Below are positions 51,698 through 60,516 of a DNA stretch of 64,000 nt, piece by piece. The notes beneath the pieces were generated by a model that had not been told where the DNA came from, ran no database searches, and was given only the letters and a program-made list of their open reading frames with translations. Made by a program: the position numbers and the translations under genes. The DNA is taken from contig CP001769.1 in assembly GCA_000024525.1 (NCBI GenBank), positions 4,373,001 to 4,437,000 of the forward strand, given 5' to 3'. Positions within the stretch are counted from its first letter, which is position 1; each line of letters begins with the position of its first letter. Origin of the DNA: Spirosoma linguale DSM 74. Its GTDB lineage: Bacteria > Bacteroidota > Bacteroidia > Cytophagales > Spirosomataceae.

Positions 51698-52729
51698 TTA
51701 GGTATCAGGCAACTTCATCCGGTAAATGGCGTACGGCGTGGTTCGTTTGTTCTCGCCTTCGTTATAATCGGGCTGCTTATTGATTTGGGAGCAACTGATG
51801 TACAAATAGCCATCCGTCGACATGGAATAACTATCCGGCCAGATCAGCCGTTCATCAGCCACAACGTCTTCCAGCTTGTGCGCAGGCGTTAGTCGGACCA
51901 GTTTATCGTGCTGGTAATCGCCCAGGTACAGGTTGCCGTTTATGTCGAAGATCATTCCGTCCGTCACCGCGAACTGGCCCAAGTCCTCCACCGCAGCCTC
52001 CCGTTGATCGTCCGGCAAGGCTTCGTTCCGCAAATAGTCCGTTCGGATGCGGTAGAGCTTATTGTCGGTGAGCGGTTTGTAATACAGCCATTCGCCATCC
52101 GGGGTTAAGGCAATGCCATCGGATTGAAGGTGTACCGGCTGCCCCTGCTTTTTGAATTCCTTCCCGTCCACGATCAGTGTAAAGGAAGGGTCGTGTTTGA
52201 CCGACGGATGGTTGCGCAATACCTGCCGACTTGTTCCCGTTTCGAGGTTAACCACCACAATGCCCCCTTCATTGGAGTTGGTTAAATACGCTACCTGCCT
52301 ATGGGTATCGACCCGCACATCGTTGATGTAGCTTTTGTTGCTTAATACATCCTCGAACCGATACACGTCTTCGATGCGGTTGGTAGCCAGGTTGAACTTG
52401 ACCAGCTTAACACTAGCGTCATACACCTGTTCCATGTTCGGGCAGGCCGGGTCCACCACCCACAGGTTGTTCTCCGCATCCACATACACGGCCTGCACAC
52501 AAACCCACTTATTTGTCCCGTCGTCCCCTTCCTGCCAGCTGTTCCATTGATTGTCTGGATACGGTTTCACCTGGTTATTGGAAAAGATTTCGACAACACT
52601 GTACCGATGTGGTCCGGGCCATAACGGATAACAGCTAAACAAACGACCATCTTTCGCTATCGCCACCCCGGTTAACTGGTAGGTATCATCTGAAAAGACT
52701 GGTTCCAGTTGCTGACTGCTTGTATTCAT
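51698..52729 (-). CDS. Major royal jelly protein-like beta-propeller
   Basis: A 343-residue protein with six-bladed propeller features of the MRJP/yellow and SMP-30-related group: FSDDTYQLTGVAIAKDGRLF, then WVCVQAVYVDAENNLWVVDP, YINDVRVDTHRQVAYLTNSN and LIWPDSYSMSTDGYLYISCS. No signal peptide. In bacteria such proteins are of unsettled function; sugar-lactone hydrolysis is a common guess for related SMP-30 proteins. It sits between the SRPBCC gene and an unknown gene in the dehydrogenase operon. Confidence 0.88.
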   Translation of the reverse strand: MNTSSQQLEPVFSDDTYQLTGVAIAKDGRLFSCYPLWPGPHRYSVVEIFSNNQVKPYPDNQWNSWQEGDDGTNKWVCVQAVYVDAENNLWVVDPACPNMEQVYDASVKLVKFNLATNRIEDVYRFEDVLSNKSYINDVRVDTHRQVAYLTNSNEGGIVVVNLETGTSRQVLRNHPSVKHDPSFTLIVDGKEFKKQGQPVHLQSDGIALTPDGEWLYYKPLTDNKLYRIRTDYLRNEALPDDQREAAVEDLGQFAVTDGMIFDINGNLYLGDYQHDKLVRLTPAHKLEDVVADERLIWPDSYSMSTDGYLYISCSQINKQPDYNEGENKRTTPYAIYRMKLPDT

Positions 52730-52793
52730 GATAGATCGGTTTAGTGGAAATGGTACCCTAGAGACGTACCTACTTCACTGGCTAAGTCAAAAC

Positions 52794-52840
52794 GGATCAA
52801 CCCAAACGTGTGCAGCTTGCGCCGACTTCTGGGTTGATCC
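52794..52840 (-). terminator. Intra-operon hairpin, possible attenuator
   Basis: GGATCAACCCA (52794-52804) and TGGGTTGATCC (52830-52840) are perfect 11-bp arms around 25 nt, in the 137-bp space between two operon genes. It may lower expression of the downstream three genes or stabilise an mRNA end. Confidence 0.45.
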
Positions 52841-52866
52841 AATCCATCCTATACGCTTGCGAAAGC

Positions 52867-53412
52867 TTATTCGCGCTTGTTTTTTCGTCTTAGCAGCAGG
52901 ATGCCGGCCGTAATCAGCAAGCCCGTCGTCGTGGCCTTTCGGATAAAAGCCGGGCGGTTGTGCTTCCATTCCGCTCGCCAGCCCCGCTCAAGCCAGGGGT
53001 TGGGCAGAACGCCATGCGTTAAGTCACTTAGCTTGCCCTCGATGGCGTTGACCCGGTCCGCCAAGATCAGCGTCATCCAGTGCGTAGCGGTTGCTTCGCT
53101 ATACCGATAGGCATAGCGACGGATGGCCCCACTCAGGCCCGAAGGCGGTGTTGACGTACCAAAGACCCGCGTAACACCCGGTCGCTCCACCGAATGAAGG
53201 ACCTCGATGTCGATGGGCTGCTGGGGCGCTTTTTCATAGTTGAGCCGCTCGTGGTCTGCCCCGTTCCAATGCTTCATGGGGTAGGTCGGATCATTGTCCG
53301 GATCCGCATCCATGCCCCAGCCGGGGATGTCTTTAACGCGGGTATCCAGGTTTCGGTCCGCAATCTTACGGTCCTCAAATTCGGCTATTGTCTCTTCTAA
53401 TACGGGTTGCAT
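52867..53412 (-). CDS. Conserved hypothetical tail-anchored protein
   Basis: A 181-residue protein with a proline- and aspartate-rich start (DIPGWGMDADPDNDPTYPMK). The middle is RRYAYRYSEATATHWMTLIL, then ADRVNAIEGKLSDL. A single C-terminal membrane helix (TTGLLITAGILLLRR) precedes a basic end. It follows the first dehydrogenase gene by 11 bp. I associate this gene type with the same dehydrogenase cluster in other genomes but cannot name a function. Confidence 0.78.
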   Translation of the reverse strand: MQPVLEETIAEFEDRKIADRNLDTRVKDIPGWGMDADPDNDPTYPMKHWNGADHERLNYEKAPQQPIDIEVLHSVERPGVTRVFGTSTPPSGLSGAIRRYAYRYSEATATHWMTLILADRVNAIEGKLSDLTHGVLPNPWLERGWRAEWKHNRPAFIRKATTTGLLITAGILLLRRKNKRE

Positions 53413-53423
53413 ACGATACAGGG

Positions 53424-54584
53424 TTAAGCCACATTAGCGCGTGGCGGAATGAGTAAGGGTTTAACGATATGGTCCAGCTTACCGGAAAACATGCGGTACG
53501 CATCTGACACTTCTTCCAGGGGCAGCCGGTGGGTGATGATTTCCTTGGGATTGATGCGGCCGCTCATAATATGATCAATCAGCTTGGGCAATAACCGTTT
53601 TACCGAGGCCTGGTTGGCCCGTAGGGTAATGCCTTTGTTCATCAGACTACCAACGGGTACCAGGTTCCAGGGAGGGCCGTAAACCCCGATGATGGATACA
53701 ATGCCGCCCTTTTTTACTGAGTTAATCGCCCAGTGCAGGGCCGTGGCATCGCCGGCTTGCAACATCAATCCTTTACCGGTGATGGTTTGCAGGGCACTGC
53801 CGGTGCCATCGCAGCCTACCGCATCAATACAGACGTCAGCGCCAAAGTAATCCGTGGCTTTTTTTAAGAACAACACCGGGTCTTTCATCTCCCGGAAATT
53901 GTACGTCTCGGCAAAGGAAAACTGGCGGGCGAACTCCAGGCGGTAGTCCACGTGGTCGATCACAATGACCCGGGTCGCCCCGAAAAACCAGGCAAAGCGG
54001 GCCGCCATCAGACCCACCGGGCCGGCTCCAAACACCACCACGGTATCACCCTTCTGGATACCGCCCTGCTCGGCCGCCTGGTAGCCAGTCGGCACCACAT
54101 CCGTCAGCAGCACAGCATTTTCCAGGTCCATTCCTTTGGGGATTTTGGTGGGGCTCACATCGGCGTAGGGTACCCGAACGTATTCGGCCTGTCCCCCATC
54201 ATACCCCCCGCCGGTGTGGGCATAGCCAAAAAAGCCGCCCACGGCGGTGGCTTCCGGGTTGGACTCATTGCAGTTGCCATACAGTTCCTGCTTACAATGC
54301 GGGCAGGTGCCGCAGGCCACGTTAAATGGCACCAGTACGTGGTCACCTACCTTCAGTTTTTGCACACCCGAGCCTACCGCTTCGACGACGCCGGTAAACT
54401 CATGGCCAAAGGTCATGCCCACCCGGGTATCGGGTACACGACCGTGATAGAGGTGCAGGTCTGATCCGCAAATTAAGGATCGGGTGACCCGGACAATGGC
54501 ATCATAGGGATGCTTGATCTCGGGCTCGGGCTTGTTGCGGTCAAGTCTGATTTGACGGGGACCGCGAAAATTCATAGCTAACAT
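53424..54584 (-). CDS. Zinc-dependent alcohol dehydrogenase, formaldehyde-dehydrogenase-like (2)
   Basis: A 386-residue medium-chain dehydrogenase, first gene of the operon. Two ATG codons, 54584 and 54575, are possible; I use the first. Zinc residues are in CGSDLHLYHGR and GHEFTGVVEAVG. The structural loop is CGTCPHCKQELYGNC, and the cofactor fold is FGAGPVGLMAARFAW. It is paralogous to the last gene of the operon but clearly diverged. Two related dehydrogenases in one operon suggest sequential oxidations or a two-subunit enzyme. The substrate, perhaps formaldehyde or a small alcohol, is inferred only. Confidence 0.93.
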   Translation of the reverse strand: MLAMNFRGPRQIRLDRNKPEPEIKHPYDAIVRVTRSLICGSDLHLYHGRVPDTRVGMTFGHEFTGVVEAVGSGVQKLKVGDHVLVPFNVACGTCPHCKQELYGNCNESNPEATAVGGFFGYAHTGGGYDGGQAEYVRVPYADVSPTKIPKGMDLENAVLLTDVVPTGYQAAEQGGIQKGDTVVVFGAGPVGLMAARFAWFFGATRVIVIDHVDYRLEFARQFSFAETYNFREMKDPVLFLKKATDYFGADVCIDAVGCDGTGSALQTITGKGLMLQAGDATALHWAINSVKKGGIVSIIGVYGPPWNLVPVGSLMNKGITLRANQASVKRLLPKLIDHIMSGRINPKEIITHRLPLEEVSDAYRMFSGKLDHIVKPLLIPPRANVA

Positions 54585-55262
54585 AGATACCTGTCGTTTA
54601 ATTAGGATTGATCTGGGGATTACTCTGACATTAAAAACTGTCAGGCCGCATGGACGGGGCCACCTCTAGCGCTGAAGACAGCGCTTAAACAGGTCTATCC
54701 GCCGAAATACCATGCTGGCTACCTACCGGAGGGGTAGATTAAAGAAAAGCAACATCCATTGATTCGTATTTCCATTACAAGTACCCGTGCTTCCAACTTG
54801 AAGGGCTGGGTCATCAGAAGGACGTGCTGGTGGTATGGGGCAAGCCCCTCAACACGATCTATATGATTTATCCTTCCGAATGAAAAATCAACTGTCCATC
54901 CTGTATCAGATGGACAGATATGTATTGTCTGGTAAGACAAGTCCTTTCGCCTTCTTGCCCGGCAGCTAACGGACTATTTTTTCCGTAGGCTGCGCGTTGT
55001 GGCTCTGATAACGGCCGCTATCAGCATCGTCTGGCTTATAATGGCGACTCCTAATCGCCATTTACGGAGTGTGAGATCCATCAACCCCTGTCAAGCCGCC
55101 GACTTACCACAGGACTACTTTTGTTTAATAAAAAAGTTAGAGTCGAATCAAAAAAGTGAGGGTACGGACGAATCTAAAAATAAATTGTGTCCCTGTGCGC
55201 CTGGCTGATCAGTGGACATTTAAATAAGGTCGACCAGCAGGTCTTGGATTCATTGGCGGGGT
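54585..55262. other. Gene-free stretch with coding-like debris
   Basis: No intact gene. About 54741-54883 holds an open stretch that reads YKYPCFQLEGLGHQKDVLVV, then WGKPLNTIYMIYPSE and a stop. It looks like the end of a decayed gene, with a possible start at 54712 in another frame (MLATYRRGRLKKSNI). A small self-complementary AGCGCT pair lies at 54668-54685. I cannot assign any of it. Confidence 0.35.
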
Positions 55263-55323
55263 GATTTACCCTTAAATTGTCGGCGTCCCTGCGGGCAGGA
55301 CGCCGACAATTTAAGGGTAAATC
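55263..55323. terminator. Very long perfect hairpin
   Basis: Twenty-six-base perfect arms, 55263-55288 and 55298-55323, around a 9-nt loop CTGCGGGCA. The arms are ATTTACCC...GGCGTCC and complement. There is no neighbouring gene end within 600 bp, so its role as a terminator is doubtful and a structural or mobile origin is possible. Confidence 0.6.
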
Positions 55324-55507
55324 GACAACTGCGGAGGTCCGCTTTTTAAAAGCCCAGATATCTCAGTTTAAGCATATTGTTCAGCAAAATCGTTATTCTT
55401 ATCGTAAGGTATCTGTCTATTTGGGGCGCGACTGGATAAATAGGGCTATCAATGACCATTTAGTTGAACTGATTTTGGGAAGCTCGTAATCAACCAGCTG
55501 GAGTTGA

Positions 55508-55602
55508 AAGTTTTAAAAGAATAATCGTCTCTCAAAACCCTCTTACTTGAGACGACAAGTATTCGCCTGTTTGTAATCCGAGCGTTCAACGAAACTGTGA
55601 AT
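55508..55602 (+). repeat. Dispersed intergenic repeat, copy F
   Basis: AGTTTTAAAAGAATAATCGT, then hairpin 1 with CGTCTC (55526-55531) and GAGACG (55549-55554), the longest such stem seen. Hairpin 2 is replaced by ACAAG...CTGTTTGT. The right end is GTTCAACGAAACTGTGAATC. Confidence 0.65.
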
Positions 55603-55792
55603 CAAGAAAAATTTACTGAAGTAAGTGTCATGCGAAGTCTTATCGATCACAGTTGCATGGATAGGGGCTTTTGACACAGAGAATCCCTAAACTACTATTT
55701 ATCTATTTAGTCATTAACTTTATGATGATACTGAACCTATGGGATTGATATGTAAATACGTTTGATTGCGTCGACATACTTATACGCTTTTT

Positions 55793-58291
55793 ATGGAATG
55801 TAAGTGCTTCCTTACACCGCTTGGTAAGCTCGTATCAGGTTTAGTGGCCATCTTTGCCATACCCGTATATGTTGCCAATGCGCAGCCTGATAGTGCGCTG
55901 TATAGCGACGTAGCCAGACAGCGATTGTTAATCCGTATTACGGCGCAATACATCCATACCATTAGTCAGGGACAGATCGATATGGATAGCGCCATCCGTA
56001 TTCCCTGCAACGTGTATCAATTAAGTCCTCTGCATGCCTATAATGAAGGATATAATGCTGACGGAAAACCGTCAGCGGGAACCCGCTTGCTGGACGCCGG
56101 AAAAGTAATGGAAGCCAGGGCATTACTTAACAAGCTGCCTCAGGAGGCACGACTTCGGTTATTGGTGGACTTGGGTAGTTATTTCGTGTTCAAACCAGGC
56201 GCCGAAAAAGCAGATCTTGATCAGGCATCAACATATATCAACGAAGCTTTACTACTCAGTAAAAAAGCGTCTATTCAATGGCAGGTTGAGAGTAGGGCTC
56301 TTCGGGCTCATTGGCTTGATCAATCTGGACTTGCAGCTGAAGGTCAGAAGGTATTTGATGAACTAATAACCTTATGCGATCGATCGGGAAACTCACTGGC
56401 ATCGGCCAGACTATTGCTGCGCGCCGGAGAACTTTTGCATTACGGAAACCCTGAAAGGCTTGTAAAATTTGAAAAAGCCCTGTCTATTTTTAAAAAAGCA
56501 AGAGCAATAGACAAGGAAATTGAAACCCTGTCCCTGATAAACATTGAATACTTTGTTGCCAAAAAGTATGATGTAGCAGAAACGTATTTGCGCACGATTG
56601 TCAACCTGCAAGCCCAAATAAACTTTCGGCATCAACAGTACCCCTATGATGCATTATCCTGGCTGGCTTATCGGAAAGGATCTCTTACCGATGCGTTAGC
56701 CTACTCAAACAAAAGCCTGGCAAGCGTAGCCTCCAAAGCCGATTCAACATTTATCAGTTACTTCTATACGCGAAGGGGACTTGTCTATGAACGACTGCAT
56801 AAACTGAATGAATCCCTTACCTGGTATGACAAAGGATTGGAAAATAGGACACCCGGAACAAGGTTATTCTGGTACAGAGCTGTAATAGGCAAAGTACTAA
56901 CGCTGAATGAGATTGGTAGAGCCAGAGAGGCCTTGTCCCTTCTTAAAGAAACAAAACGGAATTATCCACCCAACTCCTACTTTGACAAAATGCACTTTGC
57001 CTTTCTGCTGGGGAAGACGTATGCTAATTTAAAGAAGATCAGTCTTGCGGAAAGCAACTACCAGGTCTTTCTGACTATGGCAGAAAAATTTCCGGTGGAA
57101 TACATTCATGACGAATTCCCGGCGGCCTATTTCCAAATTTCTACCTTTTACCGAACAATTGGCAAAACTAGGCAGGCGAGACAATACCTCGAACTGGGAA
57201 AAGACTATACTTCTGCATTCGATATAGTAGCGAAGGACAATTATTATTATAATCTGTTCAAAATCGATTCAACAGAGGGACGTCATCTGGACGCGATCCG
57301 GCACCTTAAGCATAGTTACGAGTTTACCGACTCGGTATTTAGCTATGACCAACGGAAACGATCAGAAGAGTTATTGGTGAAGTATGAGGCCGAGAAAAAA
57401 GATAAAAACATCCAATTACTGAATAGTCAATATCAGCTGGAGCGTTTGCGAACTGAGGAGGCACATCGGACCAGAAATCTAATGCTGGCTGGTTTGGTAC
57501 TCCTGCTTATTATTATCGCGCTGTTGTTTAACCGGTATCTGATCAAACAAAAAACGAACAGCAAACTTGTCGCGAATCAACGGGAACTGGATCAAAAAAA
57601 TAGTTTTCTGGAAACACTCACGACCGAACAGGACAAACTCCTGAAAGAAAAAGAATGGTTGTTGAAGGAAGTTCATCATCGGGTTAAAAACAATCTCCAG
57701 ATGGTAACGAGCTTGCTTTATTCGCAATCGGTGTATTTGCAGGATGAAACCGCCAAACTGGCCGTAAAAGACAGCCTTCGCCGAATGCAGGCTATGGCCT
57801 TAATTCATCAAAAGCTTTACCAGGATGAAAATACCTCCACCATCGCCATGCCCGAATACATCTATGAGCTGATCAGTTACTTACAGGAAAGTTTCGATGA
57901 GAGGGGGCAGATTACGTTCAAACAGACTATTGAGCCACTATCTCTTGATGTAGCTCAGGCAATTCCCCTGGGTTTGATCATCACCGAAAGTATTGTCAAC
58001 ACCATAAAGCATGCTTTTCTAAGTGGGCAAAAAGGGATTGTGAGTCTGGAACTTCTACCGGACGGACCGGATTTTTTAGTACTAAAAATAGCGGATAATG
58101 GCATTGGCTTGCCCACTGACCTGGACACAACGGAGTATACTTCGCTGGGACTTGAGCTGATGCAGGGGCTTGCCAGGCAATTGAATGGGTTTTTCACGAT
58201 TGAAAGCCGTAATGGTGTGCTTGTGACCGTCCGGTTTATGCCATTAAGCCGACATTACGCGGAGACAAACTTGTCTGAAAAAATTTCCTAA
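55793..58291 (+). CDS. TPR-containing sensor histidine kinase (HisKA_2 type)
   Basis: Start at the ATG at 55793, giving 832 residues with a signal peptide (LVSGLVAIFAIPVYVANAQ). A long periplasmic region (~40-560) consists of tetratricopeptide repeats such as YFYTRRGLVYERLHKLNESL. A membrane helix (about 563-585, MLAGLVLLLIIIALLFNRYL) and a coiled coil follow. Kinase domain: EVHHRVKNNLQ (His628/His629), the HisKA_2 phospho-acceptor box, then a degenerate but complete ATPase with NGIGLPTDLDTTEYTSLGLE. It ends 9 bp before the response-regulator gene, a clear two-component pair. Confidence 0.93.
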   Translation: MECKCFLTPLGKLVSGLVAIFAIPVYVANAQPDSALYSDVARQRLLIRITAQYIHTISQGQIDMDSAIRIPCNVYQLSPLHAYNEGYNADGKPSAGTRLLDAGKVMEARALLNKLPQEARLRLLVDLGSYFVFKPGAEKADLDQASTYINEALLLSKKASIQWQVESRALRAHWLDQSGLAAEGQKVFDELITLCDRSGNSLASARLLLRAGELLHYGNPERLVKFEKALSIFKKARAIDKEIETLSLINIEYFVAKKYDVAETYLRTIVNLQAQINFRHQQYPYDALSWLAYRKGSLTDALAYSNKSLASVASKADSTFISYFYTRRGLVYERLHKLNESLTWYDKGLENRTPGTRLFWYRAVIGKVLTLNEIGRAREALSLLKETKRNYPPNSYFDKMHFAFLLGKTYANLKKISLAESNYQVFLTMAEKFPVEYIHDEFPAAYFQISTFYRTIGKTRQARQYLELGKDYTSAFDIVAKDNYYYNLFKIDSTEGRHLDAIRHLKHSYEFTDSVFSYDQRKRSEELLVKYEAEKKDKNIQLLNSQYQLERLRTEEAHRTRNLMLAGLVLLLIIIALLFNRYLIKQKTNSKLVANQRELDQKNSFLETLTTEQDKLLKEKEWLLKEVHHRVKNNLQMVTSLLYSQSVYLQDETAKLAVKDSLRRMQAMALIHQKLYQDENTSTIAMPEYIYELISYLQESFDERGQITFKQTIEPLSLDVAQAIPLGLIITESIVNTIKHAFLSGQKGIVSLELLPDGPDFLVLKIADNGIGLPTDLDTTEYTSLGLELMQGLARQLNGFFTIESRNGVLVTVRFMPLSRHYAETNLSEKIS

Positions 58292-58300
58292 CCAACGGGT

Positions 58301-60274
58301 ATGAGCACCAGGATACTGATTGTTGAGGATGAGTTTGTGGTAGCCAATTCGCTCCGTATCCTGTTAAGGCAGGCTGGCTACCATGTGAGTGGTATCGCCA
58401 CTTCGGCTGAGGAAGCGTATGCCATTTTACAAAAGGATAAACCCCACCTTGTGCTGCTAGATATCCGATTGAATGGAAGCGAGTCGGGCATTGATCTGGC
58501 CCGAAAGCTAAAAGCGGAACATATTGCCTTTGTTTATTTATCCGCCAATTCAAGTCAAAAAGTACTGGAAGAAGCGAAAAAAACCGAACCCTACGGCTTT
58601 CTCGTCAAGCCATTCAGGGAGAAAGATCTGCTGGTGGCCCTGGATATTGCCCTGTATCTCCATAAGAACAGGCTCGAGTCAAAGTTGCGGCAGGAAGCCC
58701 TTCTGGAAAGACAACTATTGGAAATTAGCCAGAATGCCTTGAACGCCAAGCAGACGTTTTTACAGATTGCACGGGCTATTCGAACGGTTATTCCCTTTGA
58801 TCTCATAGTATGTGGAACCAGACCATTTACGGCTTCCCGGTTTGGTGATTACGGCTATTTACGCGTCGGACTTGATGACTATCAGTTCATCGGTAGGGAT
58901 GAGCTACTGACCATTTCGGGTTTAAAAAGTGACGCCTTATCCAATATCATTGAAAACAGTCATACGGATACCCATGTAGCCACTTATAATAACAATGCAA
59001 CGACCGATGTTGTCCACCTTACTCCGTTGCAAAAGCTCTGGTTAACCATTTACAATTTAGAATCATATCTGGTATTTCCCGTCGCTCTTAGCGATGGATC
59101 ATGGGTTCACTACACTTTTTATAGTCGTCGGCGGGAAATGTATACGCAAAGCCACTTAGCCATGCTAACCGGTTTTATAAGCAGTTTGACTAAGGCTACT
59201 GAAAAATTAGTTCAGTCCGACCTATCTTCCACATACACGACACGACTATCGGTTGATAGAAAGCATGATCGCGCCCAAGATAGTCAAGGCTCTGTTCCGA
59301 AATTCAAAGGCATTATCGGGAATCATCCGCTTTTACTGGCCGCCTTAGACCTTGTAACGCAGGTGGCACCTTATAATACATCCGTGCTTATACTTGGGGA
59401 AAGCGGTACTGGAAAAGAAAGCATCGCACAGGCCATTCACTCCCTCTCTGTACGGAAAACCGGGCCGTTCATCAAAGTAAATTGTGCGGCTATTCCGGCG
59501 GCACTGATCGAATCTGAGCTGTTTGGCCATGAGAAAGGCGCATTTACCGGCGCCATTGAAAAGAGGAAAGGAAAATTTGAGCAGTCTCATGAAGGAACGC
59601 TGTTTTTAGACGAGATTGGCGAAATGCCATTGGACATGCAAGTGCGGCTGTTGCGGGTTTTACAGGAAAAGGAAATTGACCCAGTAGGCGGCAAATCGCC
59701 CAAGAAAGTCGATGTTCGTGTTGTAGCCGCTACGAACCGAAATCTGGAACGTGAAGTGGCTGAAGGCCGGTTCAGGCTTGATCTGTATTATCGCCTAAAC
59801 GTTTTTCCAATAACCTTACCACCCCTTCGCGAACGAAAAAGTGATATACAGGCACTATCAGTTTATGTTGCCAACCGGTTTTGTAAAGAGTTCAGCAAGG
59901 ATTTCAACGGCATCTCGGCAGGCATGATGGATGAATTAGAGGGGTATACCTGGCCGGGAAATATTCGTGAACTCGAGAACGTGCTGGAGCGGTCGGTGAT
60001 CCTGAATGATGGTCAATCTGAACTGGAATTAAAGCAAAGCCTCTTGGGCACAACTGACAAGGTACCCAGCAAGGTAGCGATCGAAACCCTTGGGGATGTT
60101 AGGCGCATTCAGCGAGAGACAGAAAGGGAGTATCTTATTTCTGTTCTCAAAAACACGAAAGGCCTCATCCGGGGGGCCAATGGGGCCGCCGAATTACTAC
60201 ATATAAAGCCGACAACCCTGGAAGCCAGACTCGCTAAGTTGGGCATTCAGCGAGAGGATTTAGGCATCGGATAG
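58301..60274 (+). CDS. Sigma-54-dependent response regulator
   Basis: A 657-residue NtrC-type regulator. The receiver domain has Asp54 (LVLLDIRLNG) and Lys in FLVKPFREKD. A ~150-residue GAF-like region (about 140-310) follows. The AAA+ domain has Walker A GESGTGKE (366-373) and the sigma-54 contact loop GAFTGA (413-418). Walker B is TLFLDEIGEMP, and a C-terminal Fis-type helix-turn-helix is near GGANGAAELLHIKPTTLEAR. It must activate sigma-54 promoters on phosphorylation by the adjacent kinase. Downstream lie three hydrolase genes, but I saw no good -24/-12 site before them. Confidence 0.94.
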   Translation: MSTRILIVEDEFVVANSLRILLRQAGYHVSGIATSAEEAYAILQKDKPHLVLLDIRLNGSESGIDLARKLKAEHIAFVYLSANSSQKVLEEAKKTEPYGFLVKPFREKDLLVALDIALYLHKNRLESKLRQEALLERQLLEISQNALNAKQTFLQIARAIRTVIPFDLIVCGTRPFTASRFGDYGYLRVGLDDYQFIGRDELLTISGLKSDALSNIIENSHTDTHVATYNNNATTDVVHLTPLQKLWLTIYNLESYLVFPVALSDGSWVHYTFYSRRREMYTQSHLAMLTGFISSLTKATEKLVQSDLSSTYTTRLSVDRKHDRAQDSQGSVPKFKGIIGNHPLLLAALDLVTQVAPYNTSVLILGESGTGKESIAQAIHSLSVRKTGPFIKVNCAAIPAALIESELFGHEKGAFTGAIEKRKGKFEQSHEGTLFLDEIGEMPLDMQVRLLRVLQEKEIDPVGGKSPKKVDVRVVAATNRNLEREVAEGRFRLDLYYRLNVFPITLPPLRERKSDIQALSVYVANRFCKEFSKDFNGISAGMMDELEGYTWPGNIRELENVLERSVILNDGQSELELKQSLLGTTDKVPSKVAIETLGDVRRIQRETEREYLISVLKNTKGLIRGANGAAELLHIKPTTLEARLAKLGIQREDLGIG

Positions 60275-60302
60275 GGCCGAATTGGCATTTCGTAAAACAT
60301 CA

Positions 60303-60354
60303 CCTCCAAAAGTTTAGGAGTCGGATCGTGTTGCCTCCAAAATTATTGGAGCGG
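60303..60354 (+). promoter_or_regulatory. Tandem small hairpins after the regulator
   Basis: CCTCCAAAAGTTTAGGAGTC and CCTCCAAAATTATTGGAGCG are two near-copies ~31 bp apart, each with CTCC paired to GGAG. They may be terminators or binding sites for the regulator. Confidence 0.4.
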
Positions 60355-60516
60355 TAGGGGGCTTTTACCGATTTAATAACAGCAATAAAATATTTAAATC
60401 TGCTTATATTCAGATAGTTATAAAATTCCTTTTCTTCTTGACGATTTAATGGTACGAAATTGTTTACAGCCCTTTTATCAAGGATAGGATGGTTCTAGCT
60501 GTTGACAATAGATTTT

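Noticed and set aside
55277..55489. 70-codon plus-strand frame
   Set aside because: It starts inside the perfect hairpin and shows no family; too short to support as a gene.
60450..60465. Sigma-54-like site TGGTACGAAATTGTTT upstream of the lipase gene
   Set aside because: The -24 part fits, but the GG-to-G distance is one base short and the -12 element is GT rather than GC.
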